A stretch of 64,000 nucleotides of DNA from Ceratorhiza oryzae-sativae (lineage: Eukaryota; Basidiomycota; Agaricomycetes; Cantharellales; Ceratobasidiaceae): assembly GCA_030998015.1 (NCBI GenBank), contig JARWMV010000013.1, forward strand, positions 62,001 to 126,000. Reading direction: 5' to 3'. The position numbers and the translations under genes are program-made. Numbering within the stretch: the stretch's first letter is position 1; the number at the start of each line of letters is the position of its first letter. Positions 22,597 to 31,925 of this stretch are shown here, one piece after another. The notes beneath the pieces are model-generated. The model did no database searches and was not told where the DNA came from. It saw nothing but the letters and a program-made list of their open reading frames with translations.

Positions 22597-24470
22597 GAGC
22601 TTTGTTGAGCTCACCGTCGCTGCCAAACTGTCGAATCCCCAGCTATCTACACCTGCGCAATCGCCTCGCTCGTCTCCGCGTTCGTCGCCTACTTCATCTG
22701 CTCGCCGCATTGAAGACCTTCTCAACGCTACTGGCGTTACCGACGAATTTGCCAACTTTACTTTAAATCCAGCTCCTGCGGACATATCTTTACCTCCATC
22801 ACCGTCAAGCGCATCGACCCTTGACACTGTCGAACTTGATTTACACGACCAACTTTATACTCTTCAACTCGGCTCTACCGAATATCAGTTCGCATTTAAC
22901 CAACTCAATCTCTACGAGCAACTTATCGACGCGCATACACGGTCCCAGCTCAGGCAATTTCCACCCGACGACCGCCTATATCTTCTATCTTTCGCGCAGC
23001 TAGGCCTTCCGTCGCCCACCGAATCTCCTACTACTTCTGCTGCTCAATTTACTATGGCCACCTCTTCGTCGTCGAACCCTACCAATCCGCTGTCCTCCGC
23101 GTCTTTCCTTATCATCGCGGACAAGAATTATTCTATCGCTAAACTCCAAGGCCAAGACGATTATCAAGTCTGGCGTATTCAAATGGAGGACATGTACCAG
23201 GACGTAGGCGTCTGGGACATTGTCGATGGCTCTACGTCACGCCCTACAACTACTGGCCCTGATCAAAACGACTGGGACAAGAAAAACAAGGCCGCTTTGG
23301 GTGCTCTACGTCGTCGTGTCGATACCGGACCAATGATTCACGTCGCCCGAGCCACTAATGTCGCTCAAGCCTGGCAACTACTCAAAAGTCAATATCAATC
23401 GCTAGGCATCGCTGCTATGACTATGCTGCGAAACAAGTTTACCTCTCTTCGTATGACTGAAGGCGACGATCTCGAGTCTCACATCAAGGACTTGCGAAAA
23501 ATCTTCAACGACCTTAATATAGCGTCTCTCGCTGAATCTTCGGCTGCACTGAAGGAGATCGATTTTATTCGACAACTTTGTGTCTCTCTGCCTGAATCTT
23601 GGCAACTCTTGATCTCCGTGATCCCTCAACGGCCCGAACCGGCTGATGCCGATGGCTCACAACTATCGCTTGACATCCAATCGCGGCTACTCGCTGAATA
23701 TCATCGCCGCAAATCCCAGAACAGCGAAAAGTCGTTCTTCGTTCGCAACCGCCAAATTCCCGGAAATCGCCGTATCAATCAACCCCGAAATGCGTCTGCT
23801 ATAATTGAAATCATTTGTCACAACTGCGGCATACCCGGTCACAAGAGTCCTGAATGCCGAAAGGCTGGTGGCGGCGCATACAAGGGGGGCCGAAATAATA
23901 ACAACCGCAGAGGCACAAACCGTGGACGCGAAAAAGGCCGTAGGAACACAGGAGACAGAACCAATAATCGCGAAAATAATCACAATGCGAATAACGGCCA
24001 GAATCGCAATAATCAGAACAATGGCGAACATGCGAACTTTGCCTCATCAACACATTTCGCTTTCTCCCTTCGGTTTTCTCGGAATAATCCAACACGGCCA
24101 TCTAGTTCCACTCGTCATACTAGCGCCTATGCTCCCTCGCCGTCGCGGGAACTGATCTCGCTACCAAATCCTCCTTCGCCATCTTTTGAAGAATCGGCTA
24201 AATGCGTCCAGCGCTATTTTGCCGAAAACTTTATGCACTTTTCTTTTACGCTACAAACTCTCACTCAGTTCGGCATTGGTCTAGACGACGCCTGGATTAT
24301 CGACTCTGCCGCTTCGTGTCACGTAACAAATCGCCGCGAGCATCTAGCGAATTTTATTCCTATGTCCGTGACAATCCAAGGCGTTGGTGGCACTGCCACT
24401 ATATCCGGTTTCGGCGAAATCGCTCTGTACACCTATGCTCGAGTCCCTCGCGTGTTAACAATAAACCTGT
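22588..24470 (+). CDS. copia Gag with zinc knuckle, into the protease
   Basis: Nucleocapsid precursor. The certain part starts at ATG 23054 (MATSSSSNPTNPLSSASFL) and holds the copia Gag core (YSIAKLQGQDDYQVWRIQME, KNKAALGALRRRVD), a CCHC zinc knuckle CHNCGIPGHKSPEC near 23820-23860, an Asn/Arg-rich linker and the start of the aspartic protease with the catalytic D-S-A motif (WIIDSAASCHVTN, near 24295). The same frame is open without a stop from about 22592 to 23054 and looks coding (RRIEDLLNATGVTDEFANF), so Gag probably once began at ATG 22588 inside the primer-binding site; one extra T in the TTT at 22601-22603 now breaks that link. After about 24470 the frame continues one base off. Confidence 0.85.
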
Positions 24471-25134
24471 CTATGGTCGCCCTGATGGCCGTGTCTTTTT
24501 CACCAACGTTGCACTCGTCGAAGAATCTCCAGTCAACCTATTGTCTCTATCCGCTTGGACCGACGAATATCCTCGGCATACTGCTCACGTGACCAGAGAC
24601 TACATCGCTTTCTTTGACGAAGTCGACACAAATGATCAATGCATATTCGCTCAAGCCCGAAAAATAGGCGAACGACGCACTGGAAATTCGTGGTACCTTA
24701 TGGCTACTACCGATCCTGGGCAGCACGCTTATCTGTCGCATACATTGCGTGACTGGCATATCATTCTCGCACATACAGACCCCCGAAACATCCTTCGTCT
24801 CAAAAACATGAAACTAGCATGTGGCCTCGAAATATCTACGACTAATACCGTATCTCTAAACCCCGATTTTGATTGCATCGGCTGCATACAAGGGAAGGCT
24901 CACGTTCGACCTTTCAGCAACGTCTCTATCGAATCCCCTCGCGAAATTGCCGATTTATTCTACTCTGACGTCTGGGGCCCGGCTGCTGTTTCATCGCTCC
25001 AAGGGAACCTGTACTATATTGTCTTCGTCGACGCTGCCACTCGTTTCACCTTCGTGCACTTCATGCGAACGAAAGGTGAAGCTGTCGATCACTACATCGC
25101 CCTAGCCAATTACATCCGCACTCAAAAAGGGTGA
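24471..25134 (+). CDS. copia Pol: end of protease and first half of integrase (interrupted)
   Basis: From about 24470 the reading moves one frame (VNNKPVYGRPDGRVFFTNVA), giving the protease tail, a GAG-pre-integrase zinc region (WHIILAHTDPRNILRLK ... CIGCIQGKAH near 24760-24900) and the integrase core start (DLFYSDVWGPA with the first catalytic Asp, then YYIVFVDAATRFTFVHFM). It ends at an in-frame TGA (25132-25134) inside the integrase domain, after which the same frame resumes. The frame change near 24467-24471 is consistent with one lost A in TTAAC. Copia elements normally use a single Gag-Pol frame, so both lesions look like mutations or sequence errors, although recoding cannot be excluded from sequence alone. 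Confidence 0.85.
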
Positions 25135-27933
25135 GAAATCAAGCGCATTCACTTTGACAATGGCAAGGAGCTGATCAACAAACGCTTGCGCGAGTACTGC
25201 AACAAAACTGGCACTGAAATCACTACCACTGCGCCTTACTCGTCGCAACAAAATGGCGCTGCTGAACGTACACATCGCACCTTAGCTGAACGATCTTGTG
25301 CAATGATTCACGGACACTCTAACACTAGGGGGAAACTATTCTTATGGCAGGAAGCCGTCGCCTATGCAAATCTTATTGCTAATAATTTACCCCACAAAAT
25401 CCGAGGCGAATGGCGTGTCCCACAGATCGAAATGTTCAATAAACCTATCGATATGTCGTATTTTCAACTTTTCGGCACTACCTGCCATGTCCTCATCCAA
25501 ACTAAAGGACACTCGAAAATAGAGGCCAAGACTTGGTGCGCTATTTTTACTGGTCTAGACCGAAACTCTGGAGGAGTCTGGCGATACCTTGCATGGCCTG
25601 ATCGCGCTATCCGTCAATCGCGCAATGTTTATTTTCCCCGCCACCTCCCCGATCCAACTTCTTTCGATACCCCAGCCCCTATATCGACGTCTGAACAACC
25701 AGAGACCCTATCTGACGAGAAATGGGTCCAGGTCTTTGCACCGAGTGAGGGGGAGATGGGAAATGGCTCAAACGCTCAGCAACACGAGCATATATCCACT
25801 CAGCACCAAGACCCGTCCAATCTATCTCAGGGGGAGCTTCCTACACCCTCACAACCCGCTCAGACCGTCACGGACGTTTCTCCATCTAGTGCGAACAATG
25901 AACATTCACATCGTCCTACTCCAGGTCCTTCCACAACGCCTCAGCCCTCTGATCGCACCGTCCCCGGCGTTACTCGACGCATTACTCGCCTACAGACTTG
26001 TGCGAACGACAATCCTCCTGAGCATATGCACCTCAACCAGAAATCACAACCCGAACGTGTACTATGGCTTCAATCACTCAACAGTCTGCATACACGGATC
26101 AACTCTTTTATCCGCGACCCTGACCAAGTCTCCATGATTGACACATCATTGCTCGGTCACTCTGCAAACCGCTCGCACCTTCCAGACCGCATACAAGCCT
26201 GCTTCCTCACTTTAGATGCTACGCGCGACGATGAAACACCTTGCTACAACACCTGGGTCGCCAAACATTTTTCTTCGCTTGCACAGCCTGATCTCACTGA
26301 CTCCGACTCTCCTAAATGGTCGGACGCCATTCGCTCTAACCGCCATAACGACTGGCTTGCTGCACTCGACGCTGAATTTGAACAACTGAAGAAACAAAAA
26401 GTCTACAAAATTATTCCTCGTCAGGACGTACCTCCTGGCCAACAGATACTTACATCCGGCCCTGTTCTAAAGATCAAACGAGATGTTGATGGGAGCGAAA
26501 TCCGTCTCAAAGCTAGGCTAGTCATACACGGAAACCAACAAATCGCTGGCCTTACATACAACGAAACCTTCTCAAACACACCCGATCTTGCATACATTCG
26601 TATCGTTTTCGCTCTCGTCGCTTACGCTGATTTCGATTGTCACATGGTTGACGTCACCGGCGCATACACTCACGCACCGATGGATATACCACTCTACGTC
26701 GATTTCCCCGAAGGTTATGGGAAAGGCGGCTCCCAGGTTATGCTTGTCACTAAGGCTCTCTACGGATCGCATCAAGCTGGCTATCTATGGGAACTTTTCC
26801 GCAACAACAAATTCCTCGCCATTGGATACATCCCTTGTGCCAAAGACGTCTCAATTTTCACACGAACCAAGAATGGCATTTTCTCCATCATTATCTGCTA
26901 TGTCGATGATTTTGTTATATGCTGTACAGCTGGCCACATCGAGGCTATCAAGCGCGAAATACTTAACCTATTTGACTGCAAGGATCTAGGCGAAACCCGA
27001 TTATTTCTTGGTATCGCCATTACTCGCGATCGTCTGCATCGCACTCTCTCGCTCACTATGCAGTCATACATCAAATCCATCGTTAAACTCGCTGATCTTG
27101 ACGATGCCGCGCCCGCTACAACTCCTATGTCGAACACTATGCCTATACTCGAACCTGCGACCGACAAAATCGATTATCCCTACATTACGCAGCTTGGTCG
27201 CTTGTTCTGGCTCTCTCGATGCGTACGTCCTGATATCGCTTTTGCGGTTGGCCTCCTAGCCCGCCATTCCCATTGCTACGGAGACCCGCACATTACGGTT
27301 ATGAAGCGCATACACCGTTACCTATCTGCCACTTCGCATATAGGACTCACTTACGACGGCAACAAACCATTCTACGAGGTTGCTTACTCTGACTCCGATT
27401 ATGCTACACAACACCAACGAAAGTCTATCACCGGCTCCGTCATTATTCTCGCTGGCGCCGCTGTCGCCTGGCTTACTAAGCGACAATCGTCCGTCGCTCT
27501 TTCCACTATGGAAGCTGAATCCGTCGCTTGTTGTCACACTGCGAAGGAAGTCAAGTCTGTCTCACAGTTCCTCGACAACATCGGGGTCAAATATTCATCA
27601 CCTGTCGCTTCGCCCATCCTCTGCGATAACCAGTCCGCTATCGAAGCTGCACACAACCCGACGCACAAGACCTGCACGAAGCATATCGATGTGCCGTACA
27701 ATTTCGTCCGAGACGAGATACAACAAGGAACAATAACGGTATCGTTCATTCCATCAAAGGAAAACCTCGCCGATGCTTTCACGAAACCACTGAATTATAA
27801 TCAGCATTGGTACCTCGCCAACTCTTACTTGGGCATACATGCTCAACGCCACGCAGATGCGTTTGGCCAATCTTTTCCACACGCGCTCTTAGCGCAAGAC
27901 CTCGAGTCATCGGCCAAGTCTTTCGAAGACTAA
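25135..27933 (+). CDS. copia Pol: integrase, reverse transcriptase, RNase H
   Basis: Continues in the frame of the preceding segment after the TGA. The second integrase Asp is in IHFDNGKEL, the Glu in SSQQNGAAERTHRT. A variable linker (25690-26300) precedes the reverse transcriptase, which shows KARLVIHGNQQ, the Asp motif VDVTGAYTHAP near 26650, ALYGSHQAGYLW and the catalytic YVDDFVICC near 26900. RNase H shows the Asp in AYSDSDYATQ, the Glu in STMEAESVA and the terminal KHIDVPYNFVRDEI; stop at 27931-27933. All key acidic residues are present, so this part looks functional. Confidence 0.95.
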   Translation, partial: EIKRIHFDNGKELINKRLREYCNKTGTEITTTAPYSSQQNGAAERTHRTLAERSCAMIHGHSNTRGKLFLWQEAVAYANLIANNLPHKIRGEWRVPQIEMFNKPIDMSYFQLFGTTCHVLIQTKGHSKIEAKTWCAIFTGLDRNSGGVWRYLAWPDRAIRQSRNVYFPRHLPDPTSFDTPAPISTSEQPETLSDEKWVQVFAPSEGEMGNGSNAQQHEHISTQHQDPSNLSQGELPTPSQPAQTVTDVSPSSANNEHSHRPTPGPSTTPQPSDRTVPGVTRRITRLQTCANDNPPEHMHLNQKSQPERVLWLQSLNSLHTRINSFIRDPDQVSMIDTSLLGHSANRSHLPDRIQACFLTLDATRDDETPCYNTWVAKHFSSLAQPDLTDSDSPKWSDAIRSNRHNDWLAALDAEFEQLKKQKVYKIIPRQDVPPGQQILTSGPVLKIKRDVDGSEIRLKARLVIHGNQQIAGLTYNETFSNTPDLAYIRIVFALVAYADFDCHMVDVTGAYTHAPMDIPLYVDFPEGYGKGGSQVMLVTKALYGSHQAGYLWELFRNNKFLAIGYIPCAKDVSIFTRTKNGIFSIIICYVDDFVICCTAGHIEAIKREILNLFDCKDLGETRLFLGIAITRDRLHRTLSLTMQSYIKSIVKLADLDDAAPATTPMSNTMPILEPATDKIDYPYITQLGRLFWLSRCVRPDIAFAVGLLARHSHCYGDPHITVMKRIHRYLSATSHIGLTYDGNKPFYEVAYSDSDYATQHQRKSITGSVIILAGAAVAWLTKRQSSVALSTMEAESVACCHTAKEVKSVSQFLDNIGVKYSSPVASPILCDNQSAIEAAHNPTHKTCTKHIDVPYNFVRDEIQQGTITVSFIPSKENLADAFTKPLNYNQHWYLANSYLGIHAQRHADAFGQSFPHALLAQDLESSAKSFED

Positions 27934-27943
27934 AGGCTCGGTT

Positions 27944-27951
27944 AGGGGGAG
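27944..27951 (+). promoter_or_regulatory. Polypurine tract
   Basis: AGGGGGAG directly before the 3' LTR; primer site for plus-strand DNA synthesis. Confidence 0.8.
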
Positions 27952-28244
27952 TGTTGAACTGACCCGTATATTGTTCGATGTTATATCGACGTTGTTCCTT
28001 ACTCTCCGCATGTACCCCGAGTTTCGTATGTTAACTCCATTCGTAGATACATTAGATAGATACACCCGTTATTCACGCGTTGTATTCTCCGTTTCTTACT
28101 ATATAACTGAATGTATGCGTCGCCTCTCTACTCAGCGACTTTCACCTCTCACTTGCGTATTATACATTTCGTTGAGCTCTTCCGCTTCGCATACACTACG
28201 CTAAGTTACCGAAGCGTACTATACATACACTAGGCGCTTCAATA
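27952..28244 (+). repeat. 3' LTR (293 bp)
   Basis: Identical to the 5' LTR at 22291-22583; followed by the target duplication CGTCC (28245-28249). Confidence 0.97.
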
Positions 28245-29125
28245 CGTCCTACTATGTGGCGGTCCACAAGACGACTCTTGATTCCCACTTCGATAGATGC
28301 TTGTCTAAAGCCAAGTCTCTGCGGCATATGAGGCAGGTCGAACATCGCGTGCCGTTAACTGCCAGAGTGTATTGTATTTTACATAGCACATTGGGCGCCT
28401 TGTTGATAAAGTTCCCCCCTTTGTTCGTTCCCAAAGACTTGGACCCGTTGCGTAAGAACTTGCCTGATGCAAAAGCAAGCTGCTAACAGTGAGTATATTC
28501 AGAAAAGTATTTCTGGCGTGCGATTAGCAAGGTGTCATTTTCCAAAGTATTTGGTGCCGTATTTGCAGAAGGTTTGTTGCAAGGAAACATTGATAGTGCA
28601 ATCGCAAGCACGGATGAAGACAGCGCGCTCCAAGTTGGGATGGCCACTTCGATTTATACTTCTACAGTTCTGGATACCCTCTCTGCTGACGAGCGGGCAA
28701 CCAAAACCGACTTACAACTATTACTGAGCAGGTTACTCGACATAGACAGCTTTGCTGCTCTCCCCAGCAGTCTTGTAATGCCTGTCCTAGTAAAAGAATT
28801 TAGCCTTATGGCTCAAGAGACAGAAGAACGATTACAAGTGGATTTTTGGTTGCAGGTATGATGCCCTATGAACGTATATTATTTTCTTACAACCCATCCG
28901 TAGGGAAGCTGCGAAACGGAGCGTATCGGGATTGTGGACTTTCAGGCCTCGTATATCAAGCACCGCATTGAATCCCATGCTCTGCGCGTCGAGCGGCACC
29001 AACTGGCAGCTGCACCCCTTGTTTGCCAAAACATGGACAAAGCCATGGAAGCTGTGTGGAGGAAGCTGCCGAAGGGATTTGGTGGTGTCACCACGCACGG
29101 TGCAGCTTGGGGAGCCAGGCTGTAG
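28245..29125 (+). pseudogene. 3' part of gene E, after the copia insertion
   Basis: Removing the element and one CGTCC joins NKILAS to YYVAVHKTTLDSHFDRCLSK in frame, so the insertion lies within one exon. The exon ends at a GTAAGA donor (about 28452); the intron ends at TTCAG (about 28501) and the next exon reads KYFWRAISKVSFSKVFGAVF, then a helical region to FWLQ and a second intron (about 28855-28902). The last exon (CETERIGIVDFQASYIKHRI ... KLPKGFGGVTTHGAAW) stops at 29123-29125. This half has no frame breaks, which means the gene was probably intact, or nearly so, when the element landed. Confidence 0.65.
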
Positions 29126-29578
29126 AATTCCTCTCTAAATGTTCCATTTGTTCATCGGTTCGTTAAGCCGGCACGCTATATGTGCCCCCGTCGTCTACTT
29201 GTCACCCGCTGGATCTCGGACTCGGCGATACCAGTATATTGACCAACTAGACTTAATATATTGGTCCAAATGTCGCACACACGGCCGTCTTAAAACGACA
29301 GTTGCTGCCACTGATAGTTGTTGCGGGCATGGTCGACCAAAGCCGAATATTCGGCTGGCTAGAGATTGGGTGCTGACTGCATGAACCCAGTCACATGGCT
29401 AGCAGCCTACCTGCGCACCCCCGGGTTACTGCAGCGACCCTCGGGGCCCCTTTCCGCCCCGCATTGAATATTTTATTTATTTATGCATAGCCCACATGGT
29501 CGAATGCAAGATACTCTTCCATTCATAATGATAGGAGGCCAGAAGCACTCTCACAGGCTTCCAAAGTACGAGAATCAT
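29126..29578. other. Convergent intergenic region
   Basis: 3' ends of gene E (+) and the SDR gene (-). No gene seen; an AT-rich tattttatttatttatg stretch near 29470 may carry 3' processing signals. Confidence 0.5.
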
Positions 29579-30782
29579 TTAGGCCATCAACACCTCGCTC
29601 ATGTCTCGAAACCATTTTTTGCACAATGCATCCTGCCTCTTCTCTTCCAATGCCCAAGCAGGAACCCACTGTCGCCGCATTCGATCCCAATACATGCCCC
29701 TCTGCCGTTCCCCCGCTGGTTTAGCCGCCGAGGCAAGCCACACTGGTACGATTGCCCCTTGTTCGGGCGGATGTGAAATGATCCTTGTGGCCAAATACTT
29801 GAAGAATTTTATGCCGAGATCCGTTGAAGTCGCGCTAGGCTGCAGCCATAACCTCGACTTCGAAGGGCCTAATAGTTATCATATGGCTAGTCAGACAAAC
29901 GAATCAGTCGTAGAAACGCAGTCGGGTACGTACATGGATTGCAAGCATGGACAGAGACACCTTTCCACTTTTGCGAATCTGTTAACTTCCTCTGAAAGGC
30001 GATAGTCCAGACCACCAGCGCGCCTTTGCTTCGCCCGTACAATTGCATCGTATCTGGGAAGCCGTACTCGGCACCCTGTTTATTCTCATGCTTCGCCATG
30101 ACGTCTTTTCCTTCGGTGTTTTCTGGAGTAAGCGCGTCACTCGAGTAAAATGCGCCAGTGGACGAGTTGACGATGCGTGCGTCTTGAGACATGTATCCTC
30201 GGTTGAGAAGAAGTGTGGTGAGCAGCATGGGTGAGAGGTGATTTATTTGATATTGGCTCTCGAAGCCATCAGTCGTGGTAGACAAACTTGCGTAAATCGC
30301 ACCTAGGCTCAGAATCATTGAGGCGAAAATGAGACGCTATGGCGAGACGATAGCAACTCACCGGCATTATTCATCAGAATGTCCACTTGGGTCGAGTTCC
30401 TCTGGCCCCACCTCTCAACAAATCCTCGCACGCTATCAAATCGACCGAGATCCAACTCCTCGACTTCAACTTCGACGCTCATATTCCGCTCTTTTGCCTC
30501 GCTGACGATCTTGTCTCTGGCCTCTTTTCCTCTCTCCAAATGTCGACAAGCCATCACAACGCTCGCACCCATCCCAACGAGCGCACGAGTGATTTCAAAG
30601 CCAATACCCGAGTTGGCTCCCGTGACAATCGCAGTTTTTCCGGAAAGGTTGGCATGTGGCTTCGGTAGTTTCAAGGCTGGATAGAACTTCGAGAAGAAGG
30701 TATTGTTGAAGTTGGAACAATAACTGATCGAGGCCAGGAGAGTGGAAAAAAATCGAGAATGGTCATGCTCAGAGTATGGCAT
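29579..30782 (-). CDS. Short-chain dehydrogenase/reductase (retinol dehydrogenase/WW-oxidoreductase type)
   Basis: NAD(P)-dependent oxidoreductase with a Rossmann fold. Three exons. Exon 1, from ATG 30782 (MPYSEHDHSRFF), has a hydrophobic N-terminal segment, the cofactor motif TGANSGIGFE near 30620 and the NNAG motif at the exon end; the intron is about 30304-30361. Exon 2 gives QYQINHLSPMLLTTLLL, the strand with VNSSTG, and the active-site YGRSK (Tyr-x-x-x-Lys) near 30045. After a second intron (about 29845-29935) exon 3 reads ATSTDLGIKFFKYLATRI and ends with RDMSEVLMA. About 330 residues, the usual length. Substrate cannot be told from sequence. The in-frame codons upstream to 30827 lack an ATG context I prefer. 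Confidence 0.92.
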
Positions 30783-31925
30783 ACTTGAGAAAAAGCGGTT
30801 TTGTTTTGGTCGAACGAGTTTGAACACAAGTCCATGGCCGGTTGATGTACGGGCCGATGTACTTGCATCAAAGTTTCTTTGACAACAATCTGACCCTGAC
30901 TAGAAACATCCCAACCGCAAATAAAGCGGCACATAAATTGGTCACGTGGATAAATGCGGCTCCGCATACGAAGCTCAGCAAGTTGGACGATCCTCGTGCC
31001 CTTTCGACCGGACGCAAGTGTCGGGCAATAATAGCGTTACCGAAACGCAGATCGCAGTCTTGCCTAGCCATATTAGAGCCTGTGAATCCTGCTCATGGAT
31101 TTGAGAAATATCTCTAGATTGGCGTCCAGCACCCATCAATACCTGACATGACCCTACTTGACTAAATACCTCGGTTCTGTTATCCGATTCCAGTTATGAT
31201 TCAATCTGTTGTGTACATCCAATCAACATCATATACTCAACAAGTTGCCTGACGCACAAAAAGACTGTGAAGCTGCGGACAACGCACAACGATCAAATTT
31301 AGTGAGCACAGTGTGATGTGTCTTTCAGCGCAATTGCCGATCAATCCCTCATAAACCTTCAATTTGTAAGGCACCATGGGGCAATTGAATTCGTGGGGTT
31401 TAAACTTCGCCGTGCCACGTCTCTGGCATTCCATCACCAGTATCTGATCGCCGGGGTATATATGGTAGGATGCCCTGGGCTTAGCAGGAACGCAGCTAGA
31501 CTTTGGGGTGCTTCTCTGTGCTATCCATTGTCCTAGAGAACCCCAAGAGGTATGAAGGAGTTTTCTGAATGGTCCCTTCCTGAGGCTGGAAGATTCCCAA
31601 AAGTTTGACTCGTAGGTCGAGACTGCATCGCAAGTGGACATAACATCCACACAATCATAATCGCCTAGCATAAGCTTCTCGCCGCGTACTACCCTAGGTT
31701 CCAATGCTGTGGGACGGGAATATCCGAAGACTTCATTGTTGCTCGGACAAGAAACGCCTATCGATTAGCAGCTAACCCCAGAGACACTGTATAGGTGCAT
31801 CCCGCTATACGTGTGGATGGTTAGCACCCTGACATCCAGCCTCATATCGGATATGTCACCCGCAGCGGCGCAACCATATAAATTGTGGTGTGAGGCTTGC
31901 CGCATTGGCCTTCAGCTTCGTCCAA
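30783..31925. other. Divergent intergenic region with a 155-codon orphan ORF
   Basis: Between the SDR (-) and P450 (+) starts. A minus-strand frame at 31237-31704 (MEPRVVRGEKLMLGDYDCVD...) is Cys-rich, has no recognised domain and no splice partners; it could be a small lineage-specific gene or chance. A TATAAA at 31877-31882 lies about 45 nt before the P450 ATG. Confidence 0.35.
31877..31882 (+). promoter_or_regulatory. TATA box of the P450 gene
   Basis: TATAAA about 45 nt upstream of the ATG at 31926 on the same strand. Placement is close to the start codon, so the 5' leader would be very short. Confidence 0.4.

Larger units (their letters stand above)
22291..28244 (+). mobile_element. Ty1/copia LTR retrotransposon, complete, inserted in gene E
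   Basis: Length 5,954 bp. Two 293-bp LTRs, identical by eye, begin TGTTGAACTG and end CTTCAATA. A 5-bp target duplication, CGTCC, flanks the element (22286-22290 and 28245-28249). A primer-binding site starts directly after the 5' LTR, and a purine tract (AGGGGGAG, 27944-27951) directly precedes the 3' LTR. Domain order is Gag, protease, integrase, reverse transcriptase, RNase H, which is the copia order. Identical LTRs and intact target duplication mean a recent insertion; CpG is abundant, unlike the old repeat at 55-58 kb. Three frame lesions are present (see coding entries), so this copy may need trans help or carry sequence errors. Confidence 0.97.

Noticed and set aside
23687..24101. Minus-strand frames inside the copia element
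   Set aside because: Shadows of the Asn/Arg-rich Gag tail.
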